Origin: Clostridia bacterium
GTDB taxonomy: Bacteria > Bacillota > Clostridia > Oscillospirales > Acutalibacteraceae
Direction: 5' to 3'
NCBI GenBank assembly: GCA_017430965.1
Contig: JAFRLX010000153.1
Coordinates: 1-61,835 of the forward strand
DNA length: 61,835 nt
The notes under the pieces were generated by a model. That model made no database searches and was not told the DNA's origin. It worked only from the letters and a program-made list of their open reading frames with translations. The translations under genes were made by a program, and so were the position numbers. Positions 37,071-47,351 of the stretch are shown piece after piece. The stretch's first letter is position 1. The number at the start of each line of letters is the position of its first letter.

Positions 37071-38578
37071 GCTTTTCTTCCTTTTATCTTTTCTATTGCC
37101 AGTTGAATGGCAAACTTCGCCGTTTCGATATCCAGCAATGAAGCTACTCCGAAATAAATGATAAAGGTCGCTGCCGTGTAAGGAACCGCCCAAAGAAAAA
37201 CTTTCCAATAAGAGCTTAAATCCAATATTATAAATCTACTTAAAAACTGAACGATTACAAAAACAACAATATTGGCGATCCATCGCTTATAGGCAATCCA
37301 CACACTTCGTTGGAGAATTTTTTTGTTTGCATAGATAATGATGTCGTTTGTTCGGTATAAAAGCGCAGCAATTGTGCCGAATAAAACGCCGTAAATACCA
37401 AAATACATCACACTGATAATGGAGACGGAAATGTTGATGATTGCTTCAATAATAGAACGATACTGTGTTTGTTTAAAATGCTCTGCAAAACCAATCACAT
37501 TATTGGGCGCATTTCTTCCGCTGGAGAGCAGACCGATAACCGCGAATAAGTAAGGTAAATACTGATTGATATAGTCAATATCATTTACCCCTTTCGTGTA
37601 CAGTTTCATAAACGGTAAGATAAAGAAGGTCGTCACGGAATACAGCGCAAAGGTTAGTGCCAGATAATACACTTCATAGCAGTCATATAGCTTGATAAAT
37701 CGTTTTTTGTCCGAATGGAATGTTTGCCCCAACAAAAAAACCACACTGCCGGAAACCGTTACCTGCGCCGTGTTTATCATGGTATAGAACAAATTGTACA
37801 TCGCATAGACACTTACCGTTTTTAATCCGCAAAAAATGGATAAAACAATATTGTCCGTGTTGTTAAATATCAGGCCGCTGACTTGATGCACCAATACATT
37901 TTTACTTTGTGAAATCGCTTTTGTGTTCGGTGTAACCTTTAGGTCAATCCACTGATAATGCTTGCGAATATACCACAAAATATAAATCATCTGAATCAGG
38001 CTGACGGCCATCGCAATTGCCTGCACAAAAACAACATCAAACCCAAATGTCATCAAAATGATTTTCATCACATTTTTGAAAACATTTGTGAACATCGTCA
38101 ATGAGGTTTTGATATAGCTTTTACCCTCTGCTTGTAAAAGCAAAAAGTATTTTGCCTGGAAAAAATAATTGATAACATTGCCCAAGCCGTTAAAAATGAT
38201 GACTAAAACAATGGTGGAAAGCGGAAGGTCGGTTTTGACAATGAGCGGGTAAGCAATAGAGAAAATCAGTATTGCCACCAAATAGAGCAAACCTGTTCTG
38301 TGATAATACTTATTGGTCGCCGCTAAAACCGCATTGGTGTCATCCTTGCCTTTTGTGGCAATTGTCTTATACAGCGCCTGCACCGTTGCCGTGCCGACAC
38401 CCGCCTCCAAAAGCGCGACATAGGAATAGACTTGTGTGACGGAATTGAGCAGACCGTTCGTTTCCGAACCGTAGCTGGTCAATACCAGTCGCGGTACAAG
38501 AATACCCAACAGAATGGTTAACGCTTCACTTGCAAAGCCTAAAACTAAATTGTATTTGATTTTCTTGGTGTTTTTCAA
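37067..38578 (-). CDS. polysaccharide flippase, Wzx/MATE-like
   Basis: A 503-aa protein with about 12-14 hydrophobic segments beginning [25 protein letters not shown]. Length and topology match oligosaccharide flippases of the MVF superfamily that move undecaprenyl-linked repeat units across the membrane. It complements the EpsG-type polymerase at 55804, arguing for a Wzx/Wzy-type pathway. Confidence 0.87.
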   Translation of the reverse strand: MKNTKKIKYNLVLGFASEALTILLGILVPRLVLTSYGSETNGLLNSVTQVYSYVALLEAGVGTATVQALYKTIATKGKDDTNAVLAATNKYYHRTGLLYLVAILIFSIAYPLIVKTDLPLSTIVLVIIFNGLGNVINYFFQAKYFLLLQAEGKSYIKTSLTMFTNVFKNVMKIILMTFGFDVVFVQAIAMAVSLIQMIYILWYIRKHYQWIDLKVTPNTKAISQSKNVLVHQVSGLIFNNTDNIVLSIFCGLKTVSVYAMYNLFYTMINTAQVTVSGSVVFLLGQTFHSDKKRFIKLYDCYEVYYLALTFALYSVTTFFILPFMKLYTKGVNDIDYINQYLPYLFAVIGLLSSGRNAPNNVIGFAEHFKQTQYRSIIEAIINISVSIISVMYFGIYGVLFGTIAALLYRTNDIIIYANKKILQRSVWIAYKRWIANIVVFVIVQFLSRFIILDLSSYWKVFLWAVPYTAATFIIYFGVASLLDIETAKFAIQLAIEKIKGRKA

Positions 38579-38600
38579 TAATATACTCTCCGACTTTTGC

Positions 38601-39608
38601 TTATTTGCCTAATAACTTTTTCAATCTCGTTTTCATAATACCGGCATTCAGCATACAGCAAACAGCTGTTGCCAAAAGGAATATGCCGATTTTTATTAAC
38701 ACTGCAATGCTGTCATTTTGCTCTAAATCATACGGAAGGAAGCGCAATAACGGCGCAATTATCATATTGTGCGTTGCAAAAATAAATAATGAATTTCTGC
38801 CGATATATGTCAAAACCTTTGTCGGGGGAAGAATTTTGCAAAACGCAATCACCGCAACAATTGCCGCCAGCGCAGATGCAAAAAAGACAAACATATTACC
38901 GAATTGGTTGTAAAACAAATCGATACCACTAATTTCCCGCACATTAAGATAATTGATTGCCAAATAAAGTGCTGTGCTCGCAAAAAACACAATCCATCGG
39001 GCTTTTTGATGAATATGTTCCAACACACCGTATGCCCGGGCTAAATACCCTGCCAACATAAACGGAATTGCCACCAAGCAAAGGTCCGCATTCCAGGGCA
39101 ATGCTTTATTGACAAAACGATAGTAAGCATATGCCAAACACACCATACCGGCTGCCGTTGCAAATAGAAATATCTTCTTATTCTTTACCAACCGAACTAT
39201 TATATATAAAGCGCATTCGCTTAGAAACAAGCAGGTTAAAAACCAAATCGGCTTCATGCGTATTTGCAAGCCGTATTGCAGCACAACTTTGAACGCACTT
39301 TGCACACTTAATGTTCCGTCTATGCACAAAAAGCACCAGTCATAGACCATCCACATCACGGAAAAAACGGCATAAGGCAATAACAGCGCTTTTACTTTCT
39401 TTGTCAGGAATGTTTTTAAGTCCGGCTGTTCTTTCTTAAAAAACAAATAGCCGGAAATGAAGAAGAAAATGGTCACTTCAAAAGGACCGACAGCATATTT
39501 TTGCACAAGCGGCACTTTTGCATGGCAAAGCACCACTGCCAAAATGCCAATAGCTCTGGCAGTGTCCACCCAGTCAATTCTTTTTTGTAAAGCACTGCCT
39601 TGTGTCAT
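38601..39608 (-). CDS. acyltransferase family 3 membrane protein
   Basis: A 335-aa integral membrane protein with the family start RIDWVDTARAIGILAVVLCHAKVP and the FFISGYLFF segment. About ten membrane helices are seen. It is predicted to O-acetylate the polysaccharide. It is less like the 25989/27132 pair and closer to the fucose/glucan-acetylase-like branch. Confidence 0.87.
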   Translation of the reverse strand: MTQGSALQKRIDWVDTARAIGILAVVLCHAKVPLVQKYAVGPFEVTIFFFISGYLFFKKEQPDLKTFLTKKVKALLLPYAVFSVMWMVYDWCFLCIDGTLSVQSAFKVVLQYGLQIRMKPIWFLTCLFLSECALYIIVRLVKNKKIFLFATAAGMVCLAYAYYRFVNKALPWNADLCLVAIPFMLAGYLARAYGVLEHIHQKARWIVFFASTALYLAINYLNVREISGIDLFYNQFGNMFVFFASALAAIVAVIAFCKILPPTKVLTYIGRNSLFIFATHNMIIAPLLRFLPYDLEQNDSIAVLIKIGIFLLATAVCCMLNAGIMKTRLKKLLGK

Positions 39609-40747
39609 TTCTTCCTCGCCAAATGTGCCGCTAACAACTTGCTGCGCGCCCTTTCCGAAAGGGGCTTTTTTTCTAACAATTGCTCACACGCTGCGTAGCC
39701 GCCGGTTGAAAACGCATCAAAAAACGCCTGTCTTTTGGCTTTATCATGCTTCTTCGGCTGCTTGTTTTCGCTGCGGGCAAAACGCTCGCTGTCTACTTCC
39801 GACAATATGAGCTTCTCTTTCACCGCTTCTAAGAGCTGCCGCGCTTTTTCGCTGCGGCAAATGACGCATGAAACGCCGTTTTTAGGCTCTTTTTCCGTGA
39901 TGTATTTCTGCACACCGTAAAAATCACCTAAGGAAATATCTGCCCGGCTGAAATTAACGCTGTAACGGCACTCTAAACAAGACGGTCGAATCGACCAATT
40001 CTTTCCCATAAAGGTTTTATAACTGTCGCCGCCGAATTCACAGTGGCTTTTGCCGTTTTCAAAAGTAATCGCGGTTGTGTAATAATCCCAGCCGTAGCGC
40101 TTATCTTTAAAATTAATGCTTTTTATTTTTGCGTGATACTTTTCTTCTAAGTGCTTCAGATAAGCTTTGTACACCTGCGGGCTCGGCACCCCGTAACACA
40201 GCACTTCGCAGCAAATCAACGCTTCATACTCTTTTTTTAAGTAAGCTTTTAAGCCTGCAATTTGGCAAGGTGTGCCGGAAAAGAGCACCGCTGTGCCTTT
40301 TTCAAGCAACGCTTTTGCGGCGCTATAGATGCCTGCCGTATCGCTCTGCACATATTTTGAGCGCCTGAACGCTGCCGCTTCCTCTTTTGTGGTCGCAAGG
40401 CTGTGCACCACGCGAAAATCCTCACCAAACGCCGCACCGATAACCGTGCCGCCGGCGGCTAACACCTGCTCTGCCAAGAGAGAGAATATCCCGCCCGAAG
40501 AACTGTTGTCCCGCAGCGCAGGCTCCTTGCTCCAAGCTGCGTACACAGAATAGTCGGTACTCTCCTCAATCCGGTTAAAAGTGCAAACAGTTTCGCACTG
40601 CTTGCAGTGTATGCACAGCTGTGTTTCAATTTGCGGGTACCAAAAGCCCTGTGCGTCGCTTACATAGCGCATTGCCTGCGCAGGGCAACTATCGGCACAG
40701 GCTTTACAGCCGCAGCATTCTTTTTTTTCTTGAGTGGTAAAATACAT
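39605..40747 (-). CDS. coenzyme F420 hydrogenase/dehydrogenase beta-subunit-like iron-sulfur protein
   Basis: A 380-aa protein starting with two ferredoxin motifs, CCGCKACADSCPAQAM and CIHCKQCETVC, followed by the FrhB-type domain (SSGGIFSLLAEQVL, FSGTPCQIAGL, CEVLCYGVPSP and CLECRYSVNFSRADISLGDF). In polysaccharide loci such proteins accompany pyruvyl transferases and are thought to be redox partners or reductases; the substrate is unknown. The start is ATG 40747; the 27 residues upstream lack the motif. Confidence 0.88.
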   Translation of the reverse strand: MYFTTQEKKECCGCKACADSCPAQAMRYVSDAQGFWYPQIETQLCIHCKQCETVCTFNRIEESTDYSVYAAWSKEPALRDNSSSGGIFSLLAEQVLAAGGTVIGAAFGEDFRVVHSLATTKEEAAAFRRSKYVQSDTAGIYSAAKALLEKGTAVLFSGTPCQIAGLKAYLKKEYEALICCEVLCYGVPSPQVYKAYLKHLEEKYHAKIKSINFKDKRYGWDYYTTAITFENGKSHCEFGGDSYKTFMGKNWSIRPSCLECRYSVNFSRADISLGDFYGVQKYITEKEPKNGVSCVICRSEKARQLLEAVKEKLILSEVDSERFARSENKQPKKHDKAKRQAFFDAFSTGGYAACEQLLEKKPLSERARSKLLAAHLARKK

Positions 40748-40748
40748 C

Positions 40749-41855
40749 TTATTCCGCAAAATCCTTAATGGTATCCCACACCAGCTTATCCGGTCGCAAA
40801 TGGTTTTGATAATAGTCGTGATTGGCAACCATCATGTTTTCCAATAATTGCCTGTCCTCTAACAGAGCAACCGCCTTTTCCACACAAGTTTCAATGCTGT
40901 CATAAGTGTAGAAATTTACGCCTTCTTCCAAGTAATCGGGAGTCTGATAAAAAGGTTTTTCTGTAATAATGGCTCTGGCAGCTGCCAACTCTTCACCGAA
41001 ACTGAAGTTCCAGCAATGGTGTGTGCCTTGTGTGTTGACACAGATTTCCGCACTCTGGAGATTGCGCGTATAATCTTTACGGCTTGACATATTCACACCG
41101 CCGACCAAATCGGGGCAATACTTTTCGGAAAAAGCATCCGGTGCCACGCCGCCGATAAAGCTTGCACCCAATTCTTTTTTGAGCGTTCGCACAAGCCCAG
41201 CTCTAAGCGCGGAAACCTCCTCGTACTCGGCACTTTTGGTGCGAATGCGCTCTTCCACATCCGTTCCGTCCAAATCGGTGTTAACGCTGCTGTAACCCGA
41301 GGCAATCGCAGGGTCCCACAGTCGGGTGTAGAAAAACACTTTCGGCTGCGCACCGACAATCGGCTGTGCCTCAAATTCTTTGATATGCCAATTCTGCTGT
41401 GCATTCTTTACAAAAGGCAGTTTTCTCAGTAAGCGCTTTGCTTCGGAGGTGTCACCACGCAAAATGCTGCCAAATGCAATCTTGTTCAGCGGAGAGCTGC
41501 TGCAGGTGACTCGATAGCGCGGGGCAAGCACTTTGATTTTCGCTGCATTGCGAAAGCCCCGGTGAAACTCTTCTCGAATACTTGCCTTATAATAAATATC
41601 TACATTGTCCAACATCTCATCAATTGCCGAAAATGTCGGAAAATTATTATATCCGTCCGTCAAATCATAAATCACTCTTTTTCCGCCGATAAGCAGTTCA
41701 ATGATGGCGCTGTGATAAAACTCTTTGGCTAACTGCGGCTTTTCGGAAAACGCAAATGTCACTTTGCCTTGCTTTTGCAACAGCGTAAACCCTGCCACAA
41801 TTTGCTCCATATACATCGAGTGCTTATCTGCCACATTTAAAGTGCACTGTATCAT
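40749..41855 (-). CDS. glycosyltransferase-like protein of the polysaccharide locus
   Basis: A 368-aa soluble protein without a clear family motif. The layout resembles a GT-B glycosyltransferase: an N-terminal segment (MYMEQIVAGFTLLQKQGKVTFAF), a linker, then PKVFFYTRLWDPAI and a C-terminal NTQGTHHCWNFSFGEELAAARAIITEKPFYQ that looks like a nucleotide-binding Glu/Gly loop. Its 4-nt overlap with the GT2 gene supports a role in chain assembly. The sugar is unknown. Confidence 0.55.
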   Translation of the reverse strand: MIQCTLNVADKHSMYMEQIVAGFTLLQKQGKVTFAFSEKPQLAKEFYHSAIIELLIGGKRVIYDLTDGYNNFPTFSAIDEMLDNVDIYYKASIREEFHRGFRNAAKIKVLAPRYRVTCSSSPLNKIAFGSILRGDTSEAKRLLRKLPFVKNAQQNWHIKEFEAQPIVGAQPKVFFYTRLWDPAIASGYSSVNTDLDGTDVEERIRTKSAEYEEVSALRAGLVRTLKKELGASFIGGVAPDAFSEKYCPDLVGGVNMSSRKDYTRNLQSAEICVNTQGTHHCWNFSFGEELAAARAIITEKPFYQTPDYLEEGVNFYTYDSIETCVEKAVALLEDRQLLENMMVANHDYYQNHLRPDKLVWDTIKDFAE

Positions 41856-42790
41856 TTGCTGTTCCTCCCGCCAAACTTGGAATATACTTGAAAGAAAGAT
41901 AAAAACACCTTTTCTTTTTTGGTCGCTTCTACGGGCTCACTCAACTGCGCTAACAGCGCACAAACAAGCCCTTTGTCGATTTTTTCGTTTCGGTGCTGAT
42001 AAATGGATTTTAACAACTCTATAATCAGCGCATTTTTGCGATTTTTGATGCGCGTTAATTCGCTTTCGGGAAATTTGTCTTTTTCAAAGTCATAAATTTC
42101 ATCCCAAACGCTGACTCTGTCTAAAAAATTATCGGTTGAAAAGGTGCCCATGATGCTTGTCTGCCGCTGCCTGTAATAATATAAGGGCTTTGGGACAATG
42201 ACCAATTTTTCAACTTTATCGGCGATTTTATACATCGTGCGGGCATCCTCATAAAGTTTTCCCTCCGGATACCGAACTTGTGCAAACAATTCTCTTTTGT
42301 AAACCTTATTACATGCACTAAATTCATGGTACACACGAAGTTTTGCGCTCTCCCCTTCAAAAACAGTAGTTTCTTTTTCCGGCATTTGCCGCACAGAATA
42401 TTGTTCCGAATTATAATAGTTGTAATAATCACATACTGCTGCATCAGCCCCACTGCTTAGAAGTTCATGCATCAATATTTCATACATTTGAGTATCAACA
42501 AAATCATCGCTGTCAACAAAACCGAGGTATGCGCCATTTGCACGCTCAATTCCATAATTTCTTGCAGAAGATAATCCGCCGTTCAGCTTGTGGTAAACTG
42601 TTACGCTCTTATTATCCGAGGCAATTGTATCACATATTTTACCGCTATTGTCGGTTGAGCCATCATCCACAAGTATGATTTCCGTGTTTTGGTAAGTTTG
42701 ATGCAGCAAAGAATGGATACATTCCTCTATAAACTCTTCTACATTATAAACCGGCACAATAATGCTTAACAACGGTTCATTTAATCCCAT
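41852..42790 (-). CDS. glycosyltransferase family 2
   Basis: A 312-aa GT-A enzyme: LSIIVPVYNVEEFIEECIHSLLHQTY at residues 8-33, VDDGSTDNS, and the metal-binding GFVDSDDFV. It transfers an unknown sugar to the growing repeat unit. It overlaps the pyruvyl transferase gene upstream by 14 nt. Confidence 0.93.
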   Translation of the reverse strand: MGLNEPLLSIIVPVYNVEEFIEECIHSLLHQTYQNTEIILVDDGSTDNSGKICDTIASDNKSVTVYHKLNGGLSSARNYGIERANGAYLGFVDSDDFVDTQMYEILMHELLSSGADAAVCDYYNYYNSEQYSVRQMPEKETTVFEGESAKLRVYHEFSACNKVYKRELFAQVRYPEGKLYEDARTMYKIADKVEKLVIVPKPLYYYRQRQTSIMGTFSTDNFLDRVSVWDEIYDFEKDKFPESELTRIKNRKNALIIELLKSIYQHRNEKIDKGLVCALLAQLSEPVEATKKEKVFLSFFQVYSKFGGRNSK

Positions 42791-43895
42791 TTTCCGCTTC
42801 CTCCAAGCAATTTAACAAATACTTTTTTGCGTGCTTAATATGGCTGTTTAATTGAACCGATACGGGTTCATAATCAATTGGTGTTGTGAAATCCGGCTCT
42901 TCTGTAGCACTGCAATCAAGTCGCCTGTTTTCTAATCCGATGGATGCCAACAAATCGGTAAGCCTTGAATTTAAGCCGCCTCGACTGACAACCCAAACTT
43001 TTTTTTGAAAAATGAGTGAAAAAGATAAGCCGTGAAATGAGTTGGTAATAACCATTTCTGCATTAAATACAAGTTCTGCAAAGGTTCTCGGTCCGACTTG
43101 GTGAAAACTCTTATCGGCAAAGGCACACTTTGAGGAATTCACACTGTAAATTTTCAGACCTGTTTTTTTTGCGGCATTCAAAATAGTGCTTTGAATGGCT
43201 TCATTGCCCTCAAAAAAGTAAACAAGCATATACTTTTCGTCGGTTTTTTTCAGTTCTAACGCACTTTCCCACTGCTCTGCGTTTAGTAAATAAACAGGGT
43301 CAATACAAACGCTTACCCCCGAAACGCCCATTCGTTCCAGTGCTTTTTTTGCGGTTTGCTCCCTTACGGAAATCGCTTGGAAATGAGCCAGCCTGTTTTT
43401 AAACATTTCTTCTAACGCTTCCGGCACCGTGTCGGTCCCCAAGCTTGCCGCATAACTCATTAAATACTTTTTTTGAATAAATTCGCCGAAAAAGGCAGGG
43501 TCCTTTCCGTTTTCAAAAGAGGGGTTCCAAATCTGGTCACTGCCGCATATTAAAACATCACAACTGCAGTTTTTTAATGTATCATGATTAAAAAACCTCT
43601 CTTTTGTTAAATGCAAATATTCCTTTGTAAAAAAATCAAAAGCCTTTTTTCTTTTTAAAAACCGTATTTTAGCGGGCAGTTTAAGTGTGATATAAAGTGT
43701 TTTTGTTAAGAAATTCTTATTCCATTTGGGGTTACCCACATCAAAAAACTGATATCTGTCATACAAATACCACGGGTTATAATCTACAATCTCATTTTGG
43801 TAGCCATGTTCTGTTATAAAGGTTTGCAAGGCATAAGCCTGCAAAGATGCCCCATGATTATACACATTATGGCAGGTGATTGTTTTAATATCCAT
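42777..43895 (-). CDS. polysaccharide pyruvyl transferase family protein
   Basis: A 372-aa protein of the CsaB/WcaK family that adds pyruvate ketals from phosphoenolpyruvate to surface sugars. Visible blocks are ITCHNVYNHGASLQAYAL, CGSDQIWNP, MSYAASLG, SVREQTAKKALE and the C-terminal VITNSFHGLSFSLIF. The FrhB-like iron-sulfur protein three genes downstream is a common companion. Confidence 0.9.
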   Translation of the reverse strand: MDIKTITCHNVYNHGASLQAYALQTFITEHGYQNEIVDYNPWYLYDRYQFFDVGNPKWNKNFLTKTLYITLKLPAKIRFLKRKKAFDFFTKEYLHLTKERFFNHDTLKNCSCDVLICGSDQIWNPSFENGKDPAFFGEFIQKKYLMSYAASLGTDTVPEALEEMFKNRLAHFQAISVREQTAKKALERMGVSGVSVCIDPVYLLNAEQWESALELKKTDEKYMLVYFFEGNEAIQSTILNAAKKTGLKIYSVNSSKCAFADKSFHQVGPRTFAELVFNAEMVITNSFHGLSFSLIFQKKVWVVSRGGLNSRLTDLLASIGLENRRLDCSATEEPDFTTPIDYEPVSVQLNSHIKHAKKYLLNCLEEAENGIK

Positions 43896-44972
43896 TTACA
43901 CACTCTCATTCGTTTTTGCTCTGAATAAAGCAGTTATTTTATCTAATGCGAAAGAAATCAACATCTCTGCATATGATGCCGCTACACACAGCACTAACAT
44001 AAACAAAACAATTAGTACCGGATATTTTGCTTTCCACACTAAGCCTATAAACAATACGGATAAGAAAAACATATGTGTGAGCCAAATATTGGTGGAGTGC
44101 TTTCCCAAAAATAAAAATAATTTCTGAACAAACACCGGTTTTTTGATTAAATTAAAACTCAAAAATACCACTACGGCAGCCGGATAAATTAAAACTGCTT
44201 TTTCTAACAGATTAATCACAACAAACATGATGATTACCCCGACAATAATGCCCGCATTGATCCAGTTTTTTCTGTTGCTGTTTTGGATGCGCTCTCCGAG
44301 CACTTCAAAGATATTGGCTTTGCACAAAAACGCTCCAATCCAGAAAAACGGCAATACATGTATTAAATTAAGTATCTCTGTTTTAATAAACTCAAACACT
44401 GTATTATGAAAGGTAATATCCGTCAATTGGAACTTTCCTGCCAAATACCAGCCGGCGCTCATGGCAAGGCACAAAACGACACCGAGATAAGCATTTATCT
44501 TTTTTACCGGGAAGAGGAGCACCCCTGCCGGTATGAGCAACAAGATGATATAAGTCTTTAAGTACCACCATGTCCCGTTATAGCTGTGTAAAAGTACGAT
44601 GCTCTTTAAGAAATTCCAAATGCCGCCAGGAATTCTGCCTTCCGTGTCAAAGAATATTCCTAACAGACAAAACATCGCCAGGATAATCCAGTAATTCTTA
44701 AGCAGCTTCAGTATCCTTTTGCCTCTCAGCTTAAAAGAGCTTCTGTTTTTTTGAAACATCAAATACTGCGCATAACCGGCACACATGGAGTAGAGCGGCA
44801 CACAGATTTCACAAAAAAATCCAATCCAATAAACAAAAGGTTTTTCACTGTTTATCCATAGTAGCGGCTGGCACACAACATCCGAGCCCAAGCGGCAAAA
44901 CAAATGCAGACAAACCATAGATAATATGGCAAGCCCTCTTGTCATGACCGCTTCTTCTTTTCCATACTTCAT
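43896..44972 (-). CDS. acyltransferase family 3 membrane protein
   Basis: A 358-aa integral membrane protein with EEAVMTRGLAILSMVCLHLFCRLG at the start and about ten hydrophobic segments. It is predicted to acylate a sugar hydroxyl. It abuts the pyruvyl transferase gene with no gap. Confidence 0.87.
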   Translation of the reverse strand: MKYGKEEAVMTRGLAILSMVCLHLFCRLGSDVVCQPLLWINSEKPFVYWIGFFCEICVPLYSMCAGYAQYLMFQKNRSSFKLRGKRILKLLKNYWIILAMFCLLGIFFDTEGRIPGGIWNFLKSIVLLHSYNGTWWYLKTYIILLLIPAGVLLFPVKKINAYLGVVLCLAMSAGWYLAGKFQLTDITFHNTVFEFIKTEILNLIHVLPFFWIGAFLCKANIFEVLGERIQNSNRKNWINAGIIVGVIIMFVVINLLEKAVLIYPAAVVVFLSFNLIKKPVFVQKLFLFLGKHSTNIWLTHMFFLSVLFIGLVWKAKYPVLIVLFMLVLCVAASYAEMLISFALDKITALFRAKTNESV

Positions 44973-44973
44973 A

Positions 44974-46173
44974 CTATTGTTTCTCCGCCAATTCCCATAT
45001 CTTTTGTATGCCGACAGTGCCGCTGTAATCTCTCTTTGCAGTGTTTACAATCAGTTGCTCTCTGAGTTGTTTGTTCTCTATAACTGCTTTTATTCCCTCT
45101 GCTATGCCTTCATTGTTTTGTTCGCAAATATAACCGTCGACCCCTTCTTCCACTTGGCTGCTTGCCGTTTTGTAGCGGGTAATCATTACAGGCTTACCGA
45201 GGATTTGCGCTTCGGTCACGGTCACCGCCTTCGCTTCATAGCGGGAAGGCTGCGCGTAAATGTCGCACGCTTTGATATAGGGATAAGGATTTGTTTTCTT
45301 GCCGAGGATAATAACGGTATCCTCCGTCCCCGCTTCGGCTATTTTTTCTTTTATCAGTGCTTCATCTTGACCGTAACCAATCAGGTACCACCGCAGGGAA
45401 ATCCCCTGCTCTTTAAGCTGCTTGCAAACTGCCGGAATGTTATCAAAATTCTTTGCTGTGCAGAACCTGCCGACAGAGAGAATGTTGCTGCCCTCAAATG
45501 CCGGCATTTCTTCACTTACATCAAACGCCTCGGCTTGTGCGCGCACAAACTCTGCGGAAATGATGTTTTCTATGACAAACGTTTTCTCTTTCAGTGTGGG
45601 GTAAACCGAATCAAAAGAAGCCTTCGCTTGCTCGCTGACACAGGCAATGTAATCTAACCCTGCCCACATTGGCAGAGTAAAACCGGTGTCCGGCTTTTCA
45701 TTAGCATTGCTATAATCGGTATGCGCCCAGCCGATTTTAAAATCGGCATCCACCTTATTTTCCAAATAATAGTGCGGTCCGAAAAAGCCGAGGGCGATAT
45801 CATAATGTGCTTTTAAAGGTTTGGCAATTTTCGAAACTGTTTTTTTGCAAATGGTAATATTCAGCGACTCCGTTTTGGTGCGCTTTGCTCTGAAATCACC
45901 GATAATTTTTGAAAAAAGGCGAATAAAACCAATCAAAAAATGTCCTTTTTTAAATAAAGACACTATCGGGTAATTGACCAAAGAAAAACATTTTTGTTCC
46001 GGCAAAAGGTTTGCCTGCGGATTGATGAGCGGCATCAACTCTCCGGTATGAGCAAACAAAAACAAATCCACTTCATACCGCTCGTAATCTATGCTGTTTA
46101 AGAGCCCTAACAGTGCTCTTTCCACCCCACCGATTTCCATGCCGGGACCAATCACCAAAATCTTTTTTTTCAT
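44974..46173 (-). CDS. glycosyltransferase family 4
   Basis: A 399-aa GT-B enzyme. The N-terminal acceptor loop is IGPGMEIGGVERALLGLL; the nucleotide-sugar domain contains NILSVGRFCTAKNFDNI and the EX7E region in QPSRYEAKAVTVTEAQILGKPVM. It is separated from the next glycosyltransferase by only one base. Confidence 0.93.
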   Translation of the reverse strand: MKKKILVIGPGMEIGGVERALLGLLNSIDYERYEVDLFLFAHTGELMPLINPQANLLPEQKCFSLVNYPIVSLFKKGHFLIGFIRLFSKIIGDFRAKRTKTESLNITICKKTVSKIAKPLKAHYDIALGFFGPHYYLENKVDADFKIGWAHTDYSNANEKPDTGFTLPMWAGLDYIACVSEQAKASFDSVYPTLKEKTFVIENIISAEFVRAQAEAFDVSEEMPAFEGSNILSVGRFCTAKNFDNIPAVCKQLKEQGISLRWYLIGYGQDEALIKEKIAEAGTEDTVIILGKKTNPYPYIKACDIYAQPSRYEAKAVTVTEAQILGKPVMITRYKTASSQVEEGVDGYICEQNNEGIAEGIKAVIENKQLREQLIVNTAKRDYSGTVGIQKIWELAEKQ

Positions 46174-46174
46174 A

Positions 46175-47302
46175 CTATTTCCAATTCTTTAAGTAAAAAT
46201 CTTGTAACCATGCTGCTGTTTTATCACTTGTAAAGCCTGCAGTTTTTACCGCTTGTTGTGCTTTTTCGCTTTCTAATCTGCCCGACACTTCCAAGCACTT
46301 TTTCGCCCAAGTTTGAGCATTTTCTTCTAAACTCACACGCGTAACTATCCCGGCGCCAACATCTGCTTCCTTTGGTATGACAAGCTCGCTTGCCACACAC
46401 GGCAAACCATTCGCCTGTGCTTCTATAAGAACTATACCGAGCCCTTCAAAGCGAGATGGCATTAAAAACACATCCAGTGCATTAATAATGCTATTTACAT
46501 CTTCTCTCACTCCTAAAAACAGTACGCTGTCTGTCAATCCCTTTTCTTGGACAAGTTTTTCCATCATGTGTTTTCTGTCCCCATCACCTATAAGTACCAG
46601 TTTACTGTCGGGAACATCACTATGAATAAAATGAAACGCTTGAATGATTAATTCGTGGTTTTTTTCTCTCGTAAATCTTGCAACATTGCCTATTACCCGT
46701 GTGGAATCGCCTGCGCCAAATGCACGACGCCATTTTTCGCGCTGCTCTGAATCGAACGCAAACTTTTCAACATCTATACAATTATTGACAACAAACGCTC
46801 TTTTGTTATCAATTTTAATGTTCAGGCGCTGTTCAATCGCATCCGTTGAACAGCCGAATAAAAAATCGGCATATTTTTTTATGAAGCGAACATTAAAAAA
46901 ACTGATAATTTTTCTTAAAGGATTGGATGCAAAGTAAGTTGAATGAGAATGAACGATGGTTTTCAAATGAAAATTTCTCTTTGCAATGCGCGCCATATAT
47001 CCCGAGTGCGCAAATTGGTGAATATGAACCATTCTATATTCATTATGTTGTTTTAAGAATTGTTTTAACTCTTTAAAAAATGCAAACGGTTGACGGTAAA
47101 ATCTTTTATCGGCTTGATATATTTTGCCGCCAAGTGACAAAATCTCATCATCAAATGCACCGGGCTGATTTGAATAATTATATACTAAAAAATCAAACTG
47201 AACTTTGCTGCGGTCTGTGTTTCGGTACAACTCCATTATCAAATTTTCTGTTCCGCCGCGATTCATTGCCCCGACAATATGTAATACTCTAATTTGTTCC
47301 AT
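46175..47302 (-). CDS. glycosyltransferase family 4
   Basis: A 375-aa GT-B enzyme: VGAMNRGGTENLIMELYR near the N-terminus, then VIGNVARFTREKNHELIIQAF, and the donor-site PSRFEGLGIVLIEAQANGLPCVAS. The acceptor is unknown. It is the second of two adjacent GT4 genes and probably adds a consecutive residue of the repeat unit. Confidence 0.94.
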   Translation of the reverse strand: MEQIRVLHIVGAMNRGGTENLIMELYRNTDRSKVQFDFLVYNYSNQPGAFDDEILSLGGKIYQADKRFYRQPFAFFKELKQFLKQHNEYRMVHIHQFAHSGYMARIAKRNFHLKTIVHSHSTYFASNPLRKIISFFNVRFIKKYADFLFGCSTDAIEQRLNIKIDNKRAFVVNNCIDVEKFAFDSEQREKWRRAFGAGDSTRVIGNVARFTREKNHELIIQAFHFIHSDVPDSKLVLIGDGDRKHMMEKLVQEKGLTDSVLFLGVREDVNSIINALDVFLMPSRFEGLGIVLIEAQANGLPCVASELVIPKEADVGAGIVTRVSLEENAQTWAKKCLEVSGRLESEKAQQAVKTAGFTSDKTAAWLQDFYLKNWK

Positions 47303-47351
47303 TTACTGCTCTTCTTTAATAATTATTTGATAGTCGTGTTTTTTCACTATA

